A stretch of 64,000 bases of DNA. Origin: Pseudomonas marginalis (GTDB taxonomy: Bacteria > Pseudomonadota > Gammaproteobacteria > Pseudomonadales > Pseudomonadaceae). Below, in pieces: positions 1 through 8,387 of the stretch. The notes under the pieces were generated by a model. It did not search any database, had not been told where the DNA came from, and saw only the letters and a list, made by a program, of their open reading frames with translations. How positions within the stretch are numbered: position 1 is the stretch's first letter; every line of letters starts with the position of its first letter. The DNA lies in the NCBI RefSeq assembly GCF_900105325.1, contig NZ_FNSU01000001.1, forward strand, positions 310,001 to 374,000. The letters are read 5' to 3'. A program made the translations under genes and the position numbers.

Positions 1-710
1 TGCTCTTCGAGCCAATGCTGGATCTGCAGGATGATCACGTCCTGGTGCAGCTTCTGGCCGCCAAAACCGATACGTCCCGGCGAGTAGCTGCGCTGCACTT
101 CGTAGAGGATGTCGCGGGCCACGGCCTGGGCGATGTTGGCGCCGCAGAAGCGTTCGATCAGGTAGATATACAGGTCGCACGCCGAGGTGGTGCCGCCGGC
201 GCAATACAGGTTGTCGGCGTCGGTGAGGTGCTTGTCCTGGTTGAGCTGGACCTTGGGGAAGCGTTCGCCGAACGCGTTGAAGAAACGCCAGTAGGTGGTC
301 GCCTCCTTGCCATCGAGCAGGCCGGCTTCGGCCAGCCAGAACACCCCGGTGGCTTCGCCGCAGAGTACCGCGCCCCGTGCATGCTGTTCGCGCAGCCACG
401 GCAGCACTTGCGGGTAGCGCGCGCACAGGGCATCGAAGTCATCCCAGAAGGCTGGTAGCACGATAATGTCGGCGTCTTCCAGGCCGCCGTCCACCGGCAT
501 GATCACGTCACTGAAGCTGCGCACCGATTTTCCGTCGGGGCTCACCAGGCGTGTTTCGAACGCTGGGGTCAGGCCCAGGCCTTGCTGTTTGCCATAACGC
601 AGGCTGGCGAGATGGAAGAAGTCCTTGGCCTGCATCAGGGTCGAAGCGAATACCCGATCAATGGCCAAAATGCTGACGCGCCGCAATGGCGTGGAGATTT
701 GGTTAGACAT
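1..710 (-). CDS. GlxA-family (DJ-1/PfpI + AraC) transcriptional regulator, 3' end cut by window edge
   Basis: The visible 236 residues start MSNQISTPLRRVSILAIDR and form a DJ-1/PfpI-type amidotransferase-like domain. It contains a nucleophile-elbow-like CGEATGVFWLAEAG stretch and a later CAGGTTSACDLYIYLIERF segment typical of GlxA regulators. The fragment ends in the linker that normally precedes the two AraC helix-turn-helix motifs, so the DNA-binding part lies outside the window. Such proteins usually sense a small amine or amino-acid derivative and activate a nearby catabolic operon. The gene is divergent from the acyl-CoA dehydrogenase gene across a 145-base gap, so control of that gene is possible but not shown. 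The family is clear; the inducer is unknown. Confidence 0.85.
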   Translation of the reverse strand, partial: MSNQISTPLRRVSILAIDRVFASTLMQAKDFFHLASLRYGKQQGLGLTPAFETRLVSPDGKSVRSFSDVIMPVDGGLEDADIIVLPAFWDDFDALCARYPQVLPWLREQHARGAVLCGEATGVFWLAEAGLLDGKEATTYWRFFNAFGERFPKVQLNQDKHLTDADNLYCAGGTTSACDLYIYLIERFCGANIAQAVARDILYEVQRSYSPGRIGFGGQKLHQDVIILQIQHWLEE

Positions 711-855
711 AATTTCATTTATTCTTATAGGGGAAAGTGGTCACCAGACGGCTGGATCGTCTTATTTTTTGTCGCATGTGTCCAGTGTCCTGTGACGCCA
801 TCGGGGCATAGGCTCTGTGGGCTCGTCCTTGTCCGACAATCCACGCAGGTGACCC

Positions 856-1992
856 ATGATTCCGAGAACCTTGTTCAGCCCGGAGCACGAACTCTTCCGC
901 CAGAGCGTGCGCACCTTTCTTGAAAAAGACGCTGCACCGTTTCACGGGCAATGGGAGAAGCAGGGCTACATCGACCGTAACCTGTGGAGCAAGGCGGGGG
1001 AGGCGGGGATGTTGTGTTCCCATCTGCCGGAGGAATACGGCGGGCTGGGCGCGGACTTTCTCTACAGCGCAGTAGTGATCGAAGAGATCAGTCGCCTGGG
1101 CCTGACCGGCATCGGCTTTTCCCTGCATTCGGACATTGTCGCGCCCTACATCCTGCATTACGGCAGTGAAGCGCTGAAGCACAAGTACCTGCCCAAGTTG
1201 ATCTCTGGTGAGATGGTCACGGCCATCGCCATGACCGAGCCGGGTGCCGGGTCCGACTTGCAAGGGGTCAAGACCACCGCGGTGCTGGACGGTGATGAGT
1301 ATGTGATCAATGGCTCCAAGACCTTTATCACCAACGGGTACTTGGCTGAGCTGGTGATCGTGGTCGCCAAGACCGATCCCAAGGCCGGTGCCAAGGGCAC
1401 CAGCCTGTTTCTGGTGGAGTCCGATACGCCCGGCTTCGCCAAGGGCAAGCGCCTGGAGAAGGTCGGCATGAAGGCCCAGGACACCTCGGAGCTGTTCTTC
1501 CAGGACGTGCGGGTGCCCAAGGAAAACCTGCTGGGCCAGGCCGGCATGGGCTTCGCCTACTTGATGCAGGAATTGCCCCAGGAGCGTCTGACTGTCGCGA
1601 TTGGCGCGCTGTCGTCTGCCGAGGCGGCGTTGCAGTGGACCCTGGAATACACCCGTGAGCGCAAGGCGTTCGGCAAGGCGATTGCCGACTTCCAGAACAC
1701 CCGTTTCAAGCTGGCGGAGATGGCCACGGAGATTCAGATCGGCCGCGTATTCGTCGACAAATGCATGGCGCTGCACCTGGAAGGCAAGCTGGATGTGCCC
1801 ACTGCCGCGATGGCCAAGTACTGGGCCACGGACCTGCAATGCAAGGTGCTGGATGAGTGCGTGCAGTTGCACGGCGGCTACGGCTTCATGTGGGAATACC
1901 CGATTGCGCGGGCGTGGGCGGATGCGCGGGTGCAGCGGATTTATGCGGGGACCAACGAGATCATGAAGGAGATCATTGCGCGGGCGCTTTGA
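856..1992 (+). CDS. Acyl-CoA dehydrogenase
   Basis: This 378-residue FAD enzyme catalyses alpha,beta-dehydrogenation of an acyl-CoA, passing electrons to ETF. The length is normal for the family. Visible motifs are the FAD/substrate segment MTEPGAGSDLQG (about residues 129-140), NGSKTFITNGY, the QLHGGYG signature near the C-terminus, and the catalytic glutamate in YAGTNEIMKEI. An AGGTGA sequence precedes the ATG. The chain-length specificity cannot be read from sequence. The fold resembles medium/long-chain and branched-chain dehydrogenases used in fatty-acid or amino-acid breakdown. The neighbouring genes are a divergent regulator and the convergent Tas-type reductase, so no pathway partner is adjacent. 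Confidence 0.93.
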   Translation: MIPRTLFSPEHELFRQSVRTFLEKDAAPFHGQWEKQGYIDRNLWSKAGEAGMLCSHLPEEYGGLGADFLYSAVVIEEISRLGLTGIGFSLHSDIVAPYILHYGSEALKHKYLPKLISGEMVTAIAMTEPGAGSDLQGVKTTAVLDGDEYVINGSKTFITNGYLAELVIVVAKTDPKAGAKGTSLFLVESDTPGFAKGKRLEKVGMKAQDTSELFFQDVRVPKENLLGQAGMGFAYLMQELPQERLTVAIGALSSAEAALQWTLEYTRERKAFGKAIADFQNTRFKLAEMATEIQIGRVFVDKCMALHLEGKLDVPTAAMAKYWATDLQCKVLDECVQLHGGYGFMWEYPIARAWADARVQRIYAGTNEIMKEIIARAL

Positions 1993-2052
1993 TTTTTGCT
2001 GGTCTTGAATGCGTCATCGGGGGCAGGCCCCCGATAGCGCTCTACAGATCAA

Positions 2053-3093
2053 TCAAGGCGCAGGATTCGGATGATCCTTCTGAATCGCCTCAATCCCTTC
2101 CAGTACTTCCTTCGACAGCTTCAGATCAGCACTGGCGATGTTGCTGTCCAGTTGCTCCAGGTTCGTGGCGCCAATAATGTTGCTGGTCACGAACGGCTGT
2201 TGTGTCACAAACGCCAATGCCATCTGCGCCGGATCCAGGCCATGCTCCCGCGCCAGTGCCACATAACGGCTGCACGCCGCCTCCGACTGCGGGTTGAAGT
2301 AGCGGCTGAAGCGGCTGTACTCGGTCAGGCGCGCCTTGGCCGGGCGTGCGCCACCTTCGTACTTGCCACTGAGCATGCCGAACGCCAGGGGCGAGTAAGC
2401 CAGCAGGCCGCATTGCTCACGGATGGCCACTTCGGCCAAGCCCACTTCAAAGCTGCGGTTGAGCAGGTTGTAGGGGTTCTGGATCGATACCGCGCGGGTC
2501 CAGCCACGGGCTTCGGCCAGGGCCAGGAATTTCATGGTGCCCCACGGGGTTTCATTGGACAGGCCGATATGGCGGATCTTACCGGCCTTGACCTGCTCGT
2601 CCAGGGCTTCGAGGGTTTCCTCCAGCGGGGTGAGGTCGTCTTCGTCCTTGTGCTTGTAGCTCAGTTGGCCGAAGAAGTTGGTGCTGCGCTCCGGCCAGTG
2701 CAATTGGTAGAGGTCGATCCAGTCGGTTTGCAGGCGCTTGAGACTGGCGTCCAGTGCCTCGACGATGTGCTTGCGGTTGTGGCGCAGGTGGCCATCGCGG
2801 ATGTAGTCGATAGTGTTGCCGGGGCCGGCGATCTTGCTGGCGAGGATCCAGTCGCCGCGGTCGCCGCGGCTTTTGAAGTAATTGCCGATATAGCGTTCGG
2901 TGGTGGCATAGGTGTCGGCCTTGGGCGGCACCGGGTACATTTCCGCGGTATCGAGGAAGTTGATCCCCGCCGCCTTGGCCCGTTCGATCTGCGCGAAGGC
3001 CTCTGCCTCGCTGTTCTGCTCGCCCCACGTCATGGTGCCCAGGGCTATCGCGCTCACGTTCAGATCCGTACGGCCCAGCTGTCGATAATCCAT
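2053..3093 (-). CDS. tas: NADP(H)-dependent aldo/keto reductase, Tas type
   Basis: The 346-residue protein begins MDYRQLGRTDLNVSAIALGTMTWGEQ; this start gives the same length as E. coli Tas. An upstream in-frame start would add only eight residues. The aldo/keto reductase barrel is complete: GTMTWGEQNSEAEA at the N-terminus, the catalytic-tyrosine segment DTAEMYPVPP, the lysine in ILASKIAGPG, the histidine in LYQLHWPERS, and the cofactor-binding end IIGATNLEQLDSNI. These enzymes reduce aldehydes and ketones with NADPH in the cytoplasm; the physiological substrate is not known. The gene is convergent with the acyl-CoA dehydrogenase gene and separated by 60 bases. Confidence 0.93.
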   Translation of the reverse strand: MDYRQLGRTDLNVSAIALGTMTWGEQNSEAEAFAQIERAKAAGINFLDTAEMYPVPPKADTYATTERYIGNYFKSRGDRGDWILASKIAGPGNTIDYIRDGHLRHNRKHIVEALDASLKRLQTDWIDLYQLHWPERSTNFFGQLSYKHKDEDDLTPLEETLEALDEQVKAGKIRHIGLSNETPWGTMKFLALAEARGWTRAVSIQNPYNLLNRSFEVGLAEVAIREQCGLLAYSPLAFGMLSGKYEGGARPAKARLTEYSRFSRYFNPQSEAACSRYVALAREHGLDPAQMALAFVTQQPFVTSNIIGATNLEQLDSNIASADLKLSKEVLEGIEAIQKDHPNPAP

Positions 3094-3270
3094 CGGGTAC
3101 TCCTTCAGGGAAAACAATCATAAAAGCAGGTTGAATTTTTTTTCGCAATCTGCATAATTGCCCACCTCTTTCTGCAGTGGAAGTGATGCGCCGCCTGCCG
3201 AAGAATCTTGCCGTTGAACGGACGCGCCGACCCGAGCCCCCGATAGCGTCTGTATCCGGCTGCCTTTGAC

Positions 3271-3299
3271 TTGTCAAAGTAAGCACTATTCAGTAAGAT
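3271..3299 (+). promoter_or_regulatory. Probable sigma-70 promoter of rplM-rpsI
   Basis: TTGTCA at 3271-3276 and TAAGAT at 3294-3299 are separated by 17 bases. They lie about 45 bases before the rplM start codon. The short leader contains CCGCC at 3300-3304 and GGGCGG at 3317-3322, which could pair near the ribosome-binding region. This may be a small L13-type autoregulatory leader, but that is inference. Confidence 0.5.
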
Positions 3300-3341
3300 C
3301 CGCCGTCTAATTTACAGGGCGGCCCCTGAGGCTATTAAAGA

Positions 3342-3770
3342 ATGACAACTTTTACTGCAAAACCGGAAACAGTTCAGCGCGACTGGTTTGTCGTCGACGC
3401 CGCTGGTCAGACCCTGGGTCGTCTGGCCACTGAAGTCGCCAGCCGTCTGCGTGGCAAGCACAAGCCTGAGTACACCCCTCACGTTGACACCGGTGACTAC
3501 ATCGTGATCATCAACGCTGAGCAGGTACGTGTTACCGGCAACAAAGCGCAAGACAAAATGTACTACCGTCACTCCGGTTTCCCAGGCGGTATCAAGTCTT
3601 CCAACTTTGAAGGCCTGATCTCCAAGAAGCCTGAAGCCCCGATCGAAATCGCGGTCAAAGGCATGCTGCCGAAGGGCCCACTGGGTCGCGATATGTTTCG
3701 CAAGCTGAAAGTCTATGCGGGCGCTGTACACCCTCATGCTGCTCAGCAGCCCCAAGAACTGAAGTTTTAA
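3342..3770 (+). CDS. rplM: 50S ribosomal protein L13
   Basis: The 142-residue protein has the full L13 sequence, including the WFVVDAAGQTLGRLATEVA opening, the H-YRHSGFPGG motif and the MLPKGPLGR segment near residues 110-118. It is an early-assembly protein of the large ribosomal subunit. The gene is followed after 14 bases by rpsI, the usual two-gene ribosomal operon in proteobacteria. The start codon is preceded by a weak purine stretch (TTAAAGA), which fits the idea of a regulated leader. Confidence 0.98.
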   Translation: MTTFTAKPETVQRDWFVVDAAGQTLGRLATEVASRLRGKHKPEYTPHVDTGDYIVIINAEQVRVTGNKAQDKMYYRHSGFPGGIKSSNFEGLISKKPEAPIEIAVKGMLPKGPLGRDMFRKLKVYAGAVHPHAAQQPQELKF

Positions 3771-3784
3771 CGGAATAGTTCATT

Positions 3785-4177
3785 ATGTCGGCGACTCAAA
3801 ATTACGGCACTGGCCGTCGCAAAACCGCAACCGCACGCGTTTTCCTGCGTCCGGGCACTGGTAACATCTCGATCAACAACCGCACTCTGGACAACTTCTT
3901 CGGTCGCGAAACTGCCCGCATGGTAGTTCGTCAGCCGCTGGAATTGACCGAGACTGTTGAAAAGTTCGACATCTACGTCACCGTTATCGGTGGCGGTGTA
4001 AGTGGTCAAGCTGGCGCAATCCGCCACGGTATCACTCGCGCTCTGATGCAGTACGACGAAACCCTGCGTGGCGCTCTGCGCAAAGCTGGCTTCGTGACTC
4101 GTGATGCCCGTGAAGTTGAACGTAAGAAAGTCGGTCTGCGTAAAGCGCGTAAGCGTCCGCAGTACTCGAAGCGTTAA
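3785..4177 (+). CDS. rpsI: 30S ribosomal protein S9
   Basis: The 130-residue protein carries the S9 hallmarks: YGTGRRKTATARVFL at the N-terminus, GGGVSGQAGAIRHGI in the middle and the basic tail ending KARKRPQYSKR, which reaches toward the P-site tRNA in the small subunit. It is the second gene of the rplM-rpsI operon and is followed directly by a strong intrinsic terminator. Confidence 0.98.
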   Translation: MSATQNYGTGRRKTATARVFLRPGTGNISINNRTLDNFFGRETARMVVRQPLELTETVEKFDIYVTVIGGGVSGQAGAIRHGITRALMQYDETLRGALRKAGFVTRDAREVERKKVGLRKARKRPQYSKR

Positions 4178-4198
4178 TTCGCTTTACGTTCCACAAAA

Positions 4199-4232
4199 AC
4201 GCCCAGCCTCCTTACGGAGCTGGGCGTTTTTT
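4199..4232 (+). terminator. Rho-independent terminator of rplM-rpsI
   Basis: The stem GCCCAGCCTCC pairs with GGAGCTGGGC around a TTAC loop, with one bulged C. A run of T residues follows. It starts 21 bases after the rpsI stop codon. Confidence 0.92.
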
Positions 4233-4270
4233 ATTGCCTGCGATTTATGCACATTTTTCACCGTGACAAC

Positions 4271-4297
4271 TTGCCACATCCGTAGACCCCCTATACT
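4271..4297 (+). promoter_or_regulatory. Candidate promoter of petABC
   Basis: TATACT at 4292-4297 is a good -10 box. TTGCCA at 4271-4276 is the best -35 but the spacing is only 15 bases. It would give a leader of about 140 bases before petA. Confidence 0.4.
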
Positions 4298-4314
4298 ACA
4301 AGGCCTGGAGGCGG

Positions 4315-4352
4315 AGCCCCGGGCAATTCCCTTGTCAGACGTGGGGCTTTTC
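4315..4352 (+). other. Hairpin with T-run in the petABC leader
   Basis: AGCCCC (4315-4320) can pair with GGGGCT (4343-4348), followed by TTTTC. The stem is only six base pairs, so it is a weak terminator at best. It sits inside the inferred petABC leader and could act as an attenuator. Confidence 0.3.
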
Positions 4353-4443
4353 ATTACCATTCGGCAAAATTTTTATAAGTTCAGATTTAATACTTAGTAG
4401 ACGCCTGATTTAACAGGCCAAAAAGCTGATGGGAGAGGACTGA

Positions 4444-5037
4444 ATGAGCAATGACGGCGTGAATGCAGGCCGGCGTCGCTTCTTGGTAGCAGCCACATCC
4501 GTGGTGGGTGCTGCAGGAGCGGTGGGGGCTGCGGTCCCGTTCGTGGGGTCATGGTTTCCCAGTGCCAAGGCGAAAGCCGCAGGTGCACCGGTGAAGGTGA
4601 ATATCAGCAAGATCGAACCAGGCCAGCAGATGATTGCTGAGTGGCGCGGCCAGCCGGTATTCATTGTTCGTCGTACGGAGGAAATCCTGGGAAATCTGAA
4701 AAAGATCGAAGGCCAGCTGTCTGACCCCAAATCTGAGAAATCCGACCAACCCGCCTACGCCAAAAACGAAGCACGTTCGATCAAGCCAGAGATTCTGCTG
4801 CTGGTCGGCCTGTGTACCCACTTGGGATGCTCACCCACCTTCCGCCCGGAAGTTGCCCCAGTCGATCTGGGTAAAGACTGGGTCGGTGGTTATTTCTGCC
4901 CCTGCCACGGCTCCCACTACGATCTGGCGGGTCGCGTCTACAAGTCCCAGCCCGCTCCCTTGAACCTGCCCGTGCCTCCGCATACCTACGAAACTGACGA
5001 CCTCATTGTCATTGGCCTCGATAAGGAGAACGCGTGA
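4444..5037 (+). CDS. petA: Ubiquinol-cytochrome c reductase, Rieske iron-sulfur subunit
   Basis: This 197-residue protein is the Rieske subunit of the bc1 complex, which oxidises ubiquinol in the cytoplasmic membrane. The N-terminus has a twin-arginine-like NAGRRRFLVAATSVVG stretch and one hydrophobic anchor. The [2Fe-2S] ligands are in CTHLGCSP (about residues 125-132) and CPCHGSHYD (about 153-161), each giving one Cys and one His plus the disulfide cysteines. A GGGAGAGGACTGA sequence precedes the ATG. It is the first gene of petABC and its stop codon overlaps the petB start. Confidence 0.97.
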   Translation: MSNDGVNAGRRRFLVAATSVVGAAGAVGAAVPFVGSWFPSAKAKAAGAPVKVNISKIEPGQQMIAEWRGQPVFIVRRTEEILGNLKKIEGQLSDPKSEKSDQPAYAKNEARSIKPEILLLVGLCTHLGCSPTFRPEVAPVDLGKDWVGGYFCPCHGSHYDLAGRVYKSQPAPLNLPVPPHTYETDDLIVIGLDKENA

Positions 5038-6248
5038 TGAGCAAGTTCATGGATTGGGTCGATGCACGCTTCCCCGCTACTAAAATGTGGGAAGACCATC
5101 TCAGCAAGTATTACGCCCCGAAGAACTTCAACTTCTTCTACTTCTTTGGCTCCCTGGCACTGCTGGTGCTGGTCAACCAGATCGTCACCGGTGTCTGGCT
5201 GACGATGAGCTACACCCCGTCGGCGGAGGAGGCGTTTGCTTCCGTCGAATACATCATGCGTGACGTCGAGTACGGCTCGATCCTGCGCCTGCTGCACTCC
5301 ACCGGCGCTTCAGCGTTCTTTATCGTGGTCTACCTGCACATGTTCCGTGGCTTGCTCTACGGTTCGTACCAGAAGCCCCGCGAGCTGGTGTGGGTGTTCG
5401 GCATGCTGATCTACCTGGCGCTGATGGCGGAAGCCTTCATGGGCTACCTGCTGCCATGGGGCCAGATGTCGTACTGGGGCGCGCAGGTGATCATCTCGCT
5501 GTTCGGTGCCATTCCGGTCATCGGCAACGACCTGACCCAGTGGATCCGTGGTGACTACCTGATCTCCGGTATCACCCTGAACCGCTTCTTCGCCCTGCAC
5601 GTCGTGGCGCTGCCGATTGTGATCCTGGGCCTGGTGGTGCTGCACATCCTGGCGCTGCACGAAGTGGGTTCCAACAACCCGGACGGCGTTGACATCAAGA
5701 AGCACAAGGACGAGAACGGCATCCCGCTGGATGGCATCCCGTTCCACCCGTACTACACCGTGAAAGACATTGTCGGCGTGGTCGTGTTCCTCTTCGTGTT
5801 CTGCTCGATCGTGTTCTTTTTCCCGGAGATGGGTGGTTATTTCCTCGAGAAGCCGAACTTCGAACAGGCGAACGCCTTCAAGACACCTGAGCACATTGCC
5901 CCGGTCTGGTACTTCACGCCGTTCTACGCGATCTTGCGGGCGATCCCCGACAAACTCATGGGCGTCATCGCCATGGGCGCGGCCATTGCGGTGCTGTTCG
6001 TGTTGCCGTGGCTCGACCGAAGCCCGGTCAAGTCCATGCGCTACAAAGGCTGGCTGAGCAAAATCTGGCTGTGGGTGTTCTGCATAGCATTCGTGATTCT
6101 GGGCGTGTTGGGCGTATTGGCGCCGACCCCTGAGCGTACGCTGCTGTCGCAGGTCTGCACCTTCCTGTACTTCGCCTACTTCATTCTGATGCCGTTCTAC
6201 ACCCGGCTCGAGAAGACCAAACCGGTTCCGGAAAGGGTGACTGGCTGA
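5037..6248 (+). CDS. petB: Ubiquinol-cytochrome c reductase, cytochrome b subunit
   Basis: The 403-residue integral membrane protein binds the two b hemes of the bc1 complex. The b-heme histidines are visible in LLHSTGASAFF plus YLHMFRGLLYG and in FFALHVVALP plus VLHILALHEVG, each pair spaced as expected. GSNNPDG and the hydrophobic C-terminal helices complete the full-length b-type (not the split b6/subunit IV form). I prefer the ATG at 5037, which shares one base with the petA stop codon; a GTG one codon earlier is also open. The gene is translationally coupled to petA and petC. Confidence 0.97.
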   Translation: MSKFMDWVDARFPATKMWEDHLSKYYAPKNFNFFYFFGSLALLVLVNQIVTGVWLTMSYTPSAEEAFASVEYIMRDVEYGSILRLLHSTGASAFFIVVYLHMFRGLLYGSYQKPRELVWVFGMLIYLALMAEAFMGYLLPWGQMSYWGAQVIISLFGAIPVIGNDLTQWIRGDYLISGITLNRFFALHVVALPIVILGLVVLHILALHEVGSNNPDGVDIKKHKDENGIPLDGIPFHPYYTVKDIVGVVVFLFVFCSIVFFFPEMGGYFLEKPNFEQANAFKTPEHIAPVWYFTPFYAILRAIPDKLMGVIAMGAAIAVLFVLPWLDRSPVKSMRYKGWLSKIWLWVFCIAFVILGVLGVLAPTPERTLLSQVCTFLYFAYFILMPFYTRLEKTKPVPERVTG

Positions 6249-7027
6249 TGAAAAAATTATTCGTTGCATTGATGCTTGCGGCGCTGCCGCTACTGTCCTT
6301 CGCTGCCGAACACGGCGGCCCGGAACTGGAAAAAGTCGATATCGACGTGTCTGACAAGACGGCTATGCAAGACGGCGCGCGTACGTTCGCCAACTACTGC
6401 ATGGGCTGCCACAGCGCCAAGTTCCAGCGTTACGAGCGGGTGGCCGATGACCTCGGTATCCCCCATGAAATGATGCTGGAGAAGCTGGTGTTCACCGGTG
6501 CCAAGATCGGCGACCACATGAATATCGGCATGAAGCCTGCCGACGCCAAGACCTGGTTCGGCGCAGCACCGCCTGACTTGACGCTGGTGGCACGTGTACG
6601 CGGCACCGACTGGCTCTACGGCTACCTGAAATCCTTCTACGAGGACCCGGCGCGCCCTTATGGCGTGAACAACCGTGTGTTCCCGAACGTCGGCATGCCT
6701 AACGTTCTGGTCGGCCTGCAAGGCAAGCAAGTGGTAGGATGCAAGCAGGTTCAGGTCGTCGAAGACGGCAAGAAGCAATATGATCCGTTGACCGGGACGC
6801 CTTTGACTCATGAAGCGTGCGATCAACTGAAGATAGAAACCCCTGGTTCGTTGACTGACGAGCAGTTTGACGAGAAGGTCAAGAATCTGGTGACCTTCCT
6901 GGCCTATTCGGCCAACCCCGTCAAACTGCAACACCAGCGCATCGGGACGTATGTCTTGCTGTACCTGGCTTTCTTCTTCGTATTCGCTTATCTGCTTAAA
7001 CGCGAATACTGGAAGGATGTGCATTGA
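6248..7027 (+). CDS. petC: Ubiquinol-cytochrome c reductase, cytochrome c1 subunit
   Basis: The 259-residue protein starts with a cleavable signal peptide (MKKLFVALMLAALPLLSFAAE) ahead of the periplasmic domain. CMGCH near residue 52 is the heme c attachment site, and GMKPADAKTWFGAAPPDL contains the downstream c1 motif. An axial methionine candidate lies in NVGMPNVL. A C-terminal hydrophobic helix with YWKDVH at the end anchors it in the membrane. The ATG shares one base with the petB stop codon, so the three genes are tightly coupled. Confidence 0.97.
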   Translation: MKKLFVALMLAALPLLSFAAEHGGPELEKVDIDVSDKTAMQDGARTFANYCMGCHSAKFQRYERVADDLGIPHEMMLEKLVFTGAKIGDHMNIGMKPADAKTWFGAAPPDLTLVARVRGTDWLYGYLKSFYEDPARPYGVNNRVFPNVGMPNVLVGLQGKQVVGCKQVQVVEDGKKQYDPLTGTPLTHEACDQLKIETPGSLTDEQFDEKVKNLVTFLAYSANPVKLQHQRIGTYVLLYLAFFFVFAYLLKREYWKDVH

Positions 7028-7056
7028 TCCAACCGTAAGCAATTGCTGTTAATCTT

Positions 7057-7138
7057 GCGCGCCCAGCGGCATCTCTAACCCGTAGCGACCTGGACTTTCC
7101 AGAGGCTGCAGAGATGCTTTCTGGGCGCGCTCGTTTTT
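7057..7138 (+). terminator. Large imperfect stem followed by T-run after petC
   Basis: GCGCGCCCAG at 7057-7066 pairs perfectly with CTGGGCGCGC at 7121-7130. Inside it GCATCTCT pairs with AGAGATGC, and TTTTT follows at 7134-7138. This makes a long branched hairpin that probably terminates petABC before sspA. Its roughly 74-base span is larger than a simple terminator. Confidence 0.7.
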
Positions 7139-7175
7139 GAGCTTTCCATAATTTCAACAAGCGAGGAGGACCGCC

Positions 7176-7793
7176 ATGGGCGTGACCAATCGGTTGGCCT
7201 GTTACTCCGACCCCGCCGACCACTATTCCCACCGAGTACGCATCGTACTCGCAGAGAAGGGTGTCAGCGCCGAGATCATCAGTGTGGAGGTGGGTCGTCA
7301 TCCGCCGAAACTGATCGAAGTGAACCCTTACGGCAGCTTGCCCACCCTGGTCGATCGTGACCTGGCGTTGTGGGAGTCAACCGTGGTGATGGAATATCTG
7401 GATGAGCGTTACCCGCATCCGCCTTTGCTGCCGGTGTATCCGGTGGCCCGTGCCAACAGCCGCCTGCTGATCCATCGGATCCAGCGAGATTGGTGCGGGC
7501 TGGTGGATTTGATCCTGGATACCCGCAGCAAAGAAGCCGCTCGGGTGCAGGCGCGCAAGGAATTGCGCGAGAGCCTGACCGGTGTTTCGCCGTTGTTCGC
7601 TGATAAACCTTTTTTCCTCAGTGAGGAACAAAGCTTGGTGGATTGCTGCCTATTACCCATACTCTGGCGCTTGCCGATTCTGGGCATTGAACTGCCACGG
7701 CCGGCCAAGCCGTTGCTTGATTACATGGAGCGCCAGTTTGCGCGTGAGGCTTTCCAGGCAAGTCTGTCTGGTGTCGAACGCGATATGCGCTAA
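7176..7793 (+). CDS. sspA: Stringent starvation protein A
   Basis: The 205-residue protein has a glutathione-S-transferase fold: a thioredoxin-like N-terminal half (CYSDPADHYSHRVRIVLAEKG, then NPYGSLPTLVDRDLALWES) and an alpha-helical C-terminal half. SspA binds RNA polymerase, and in relatives affects acid and starvation survival and virulence genes. GAGGAGGA precedes the ATG closely. sspB follows after 17 bases, the normal arrangement. The pair is downstream of petABC, an arrangement common in gammaproteobacteria. Confidence 0.96.
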   Translation: MGVTNRLACYSDPADHYSHRVRIVLAEKGVSAEIISVEVGRHPPKLIEVNPYGSLPTLVDRDLALWESTVVMEYLDERYPHPPLLPVYPVARANSRLLIHRIQRDWCGLVDLILDTRSKEAARVQARKELRESLTGVSPLFADKPFFLSEEQSLVDCCLLPILWRLPILGIELPRPAKPLLDYMERQFAREAFQASLSGVERDMR

Positions 7794-7810
7794 GGCTTAA
7801 GGAGCCGTTG

Positions 7811-8230
7811 ATGAACTCCAGTCGACCTTACCTGGTCCGCGCGCTCTATGAGTGGATTGTGGATAACGATTGCACCCCGCACATGCTGGTCAATTCCGAG
7901 TTTCCTGCGGTTCAGGTACCGCAGGGGTTTGCCAGTGACGGGCAGATTGTGTTGAACGTATCACCCAGTGCCGTGCGCCACCTGCACATGGACAATGAAG
8001 CGGTAAGCTTCGAAGGGCGTTTCGGCGGTGTGCCGCACACGCTGTACGTGCCGATTGGCGCTATCCTCGGCATCTATGCCCGGGAGAACGGCCAAGGCAT
8101 GGTGTTCGATCTGGAGTCGCCTTTCGAGGACGACGAAGTGATTGAAGAGGAAGACGGCGATGATGTGCCGCCACCGGATAGCGAGCCACCGCGTCCAAGC
8201 GGTCGGCCGAGTCTGAAAGTGGTGAAGTAA
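7811..8230 (+). CDS. sspB: ClpXP specificity-enhancing factor SspB
   Basis: The 139-residue adaptor delivers ssrA-tagged peptides to ClpXP. The N-terminal substrate-binding domain has RPYLVRALYEWIVDNDCTPH and the FGGVPHTLYVPI strand region. An acidic, proline-rich linker (about residues 100-130) leads to the conserved C-terminal ClpX-docking tail RPSLKVVK. The ATG at 7811 follows AAGGAG; a TTG immediately before it is not needed. It is cotranscribed with sspA and ends at a strong terminator. Confidence 0.95.
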   Translation: MNSSRPYLVRALYEWIVDNDCTPHMLVNSEFPAVQVPQGFASDGQIVLNVSPSAVRHLHMDNEAVSFEGRFGGVPHTLYVPIGAILGIYARENGQGMVFDLESPFEDDEVIEEEDGDDVPPPDSEPPRPSGRPSLKVVK

Positions 8231-8256
8231 GCGGCGTTCGCCTTCGGGTGCGCTGG

Positions 8257-8290
8257 AAAAATGCCTCGATCCGTATCGAGGCATTTTTTT
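8257..8290 (+). terminator. Rho-independent terminator of sspAB
   Basis: AATGCCTCGAT and ATCGAGGCATT form an eleven-base-pair perfect stem with a CCGT loop and a following T-run. The preceding A-run means it may also work from the other strand. Confidence 0.93.
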
Positions 8291-8328
8291 GCACGCAGGA
8301 TATGAGTGAAAGTCGCGACTGAACGGTG

Positions 8329-8338
8329 ATCGTACAAC
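8329..8338 (-). promoter_or_regulatory. Candidate operator half-site in front of the FCD regulator gene
   Basis: Read on the minus strand this is GTTGTACGAT, identical to the left half of the palindrome at 11011-11030 in front of kdgD. It lies 50 bases upstream of the regulator start. This suggests autoregulation, but only one half-site is clear here. Confidence 0.4.
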
Positions 8339-8387
8339 CACCATGGGCTATGATGCCTCTTTACCCAACCGAGATAGATGACTCCAA

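Noticed and set aside
715..1872. 385-codon open frame opposite the acyl-CoA dehydrogenase gene
   Set aside because: It is an antisense shadow; all acyl-CoA dehydrogenase signatures are on the plus strand.
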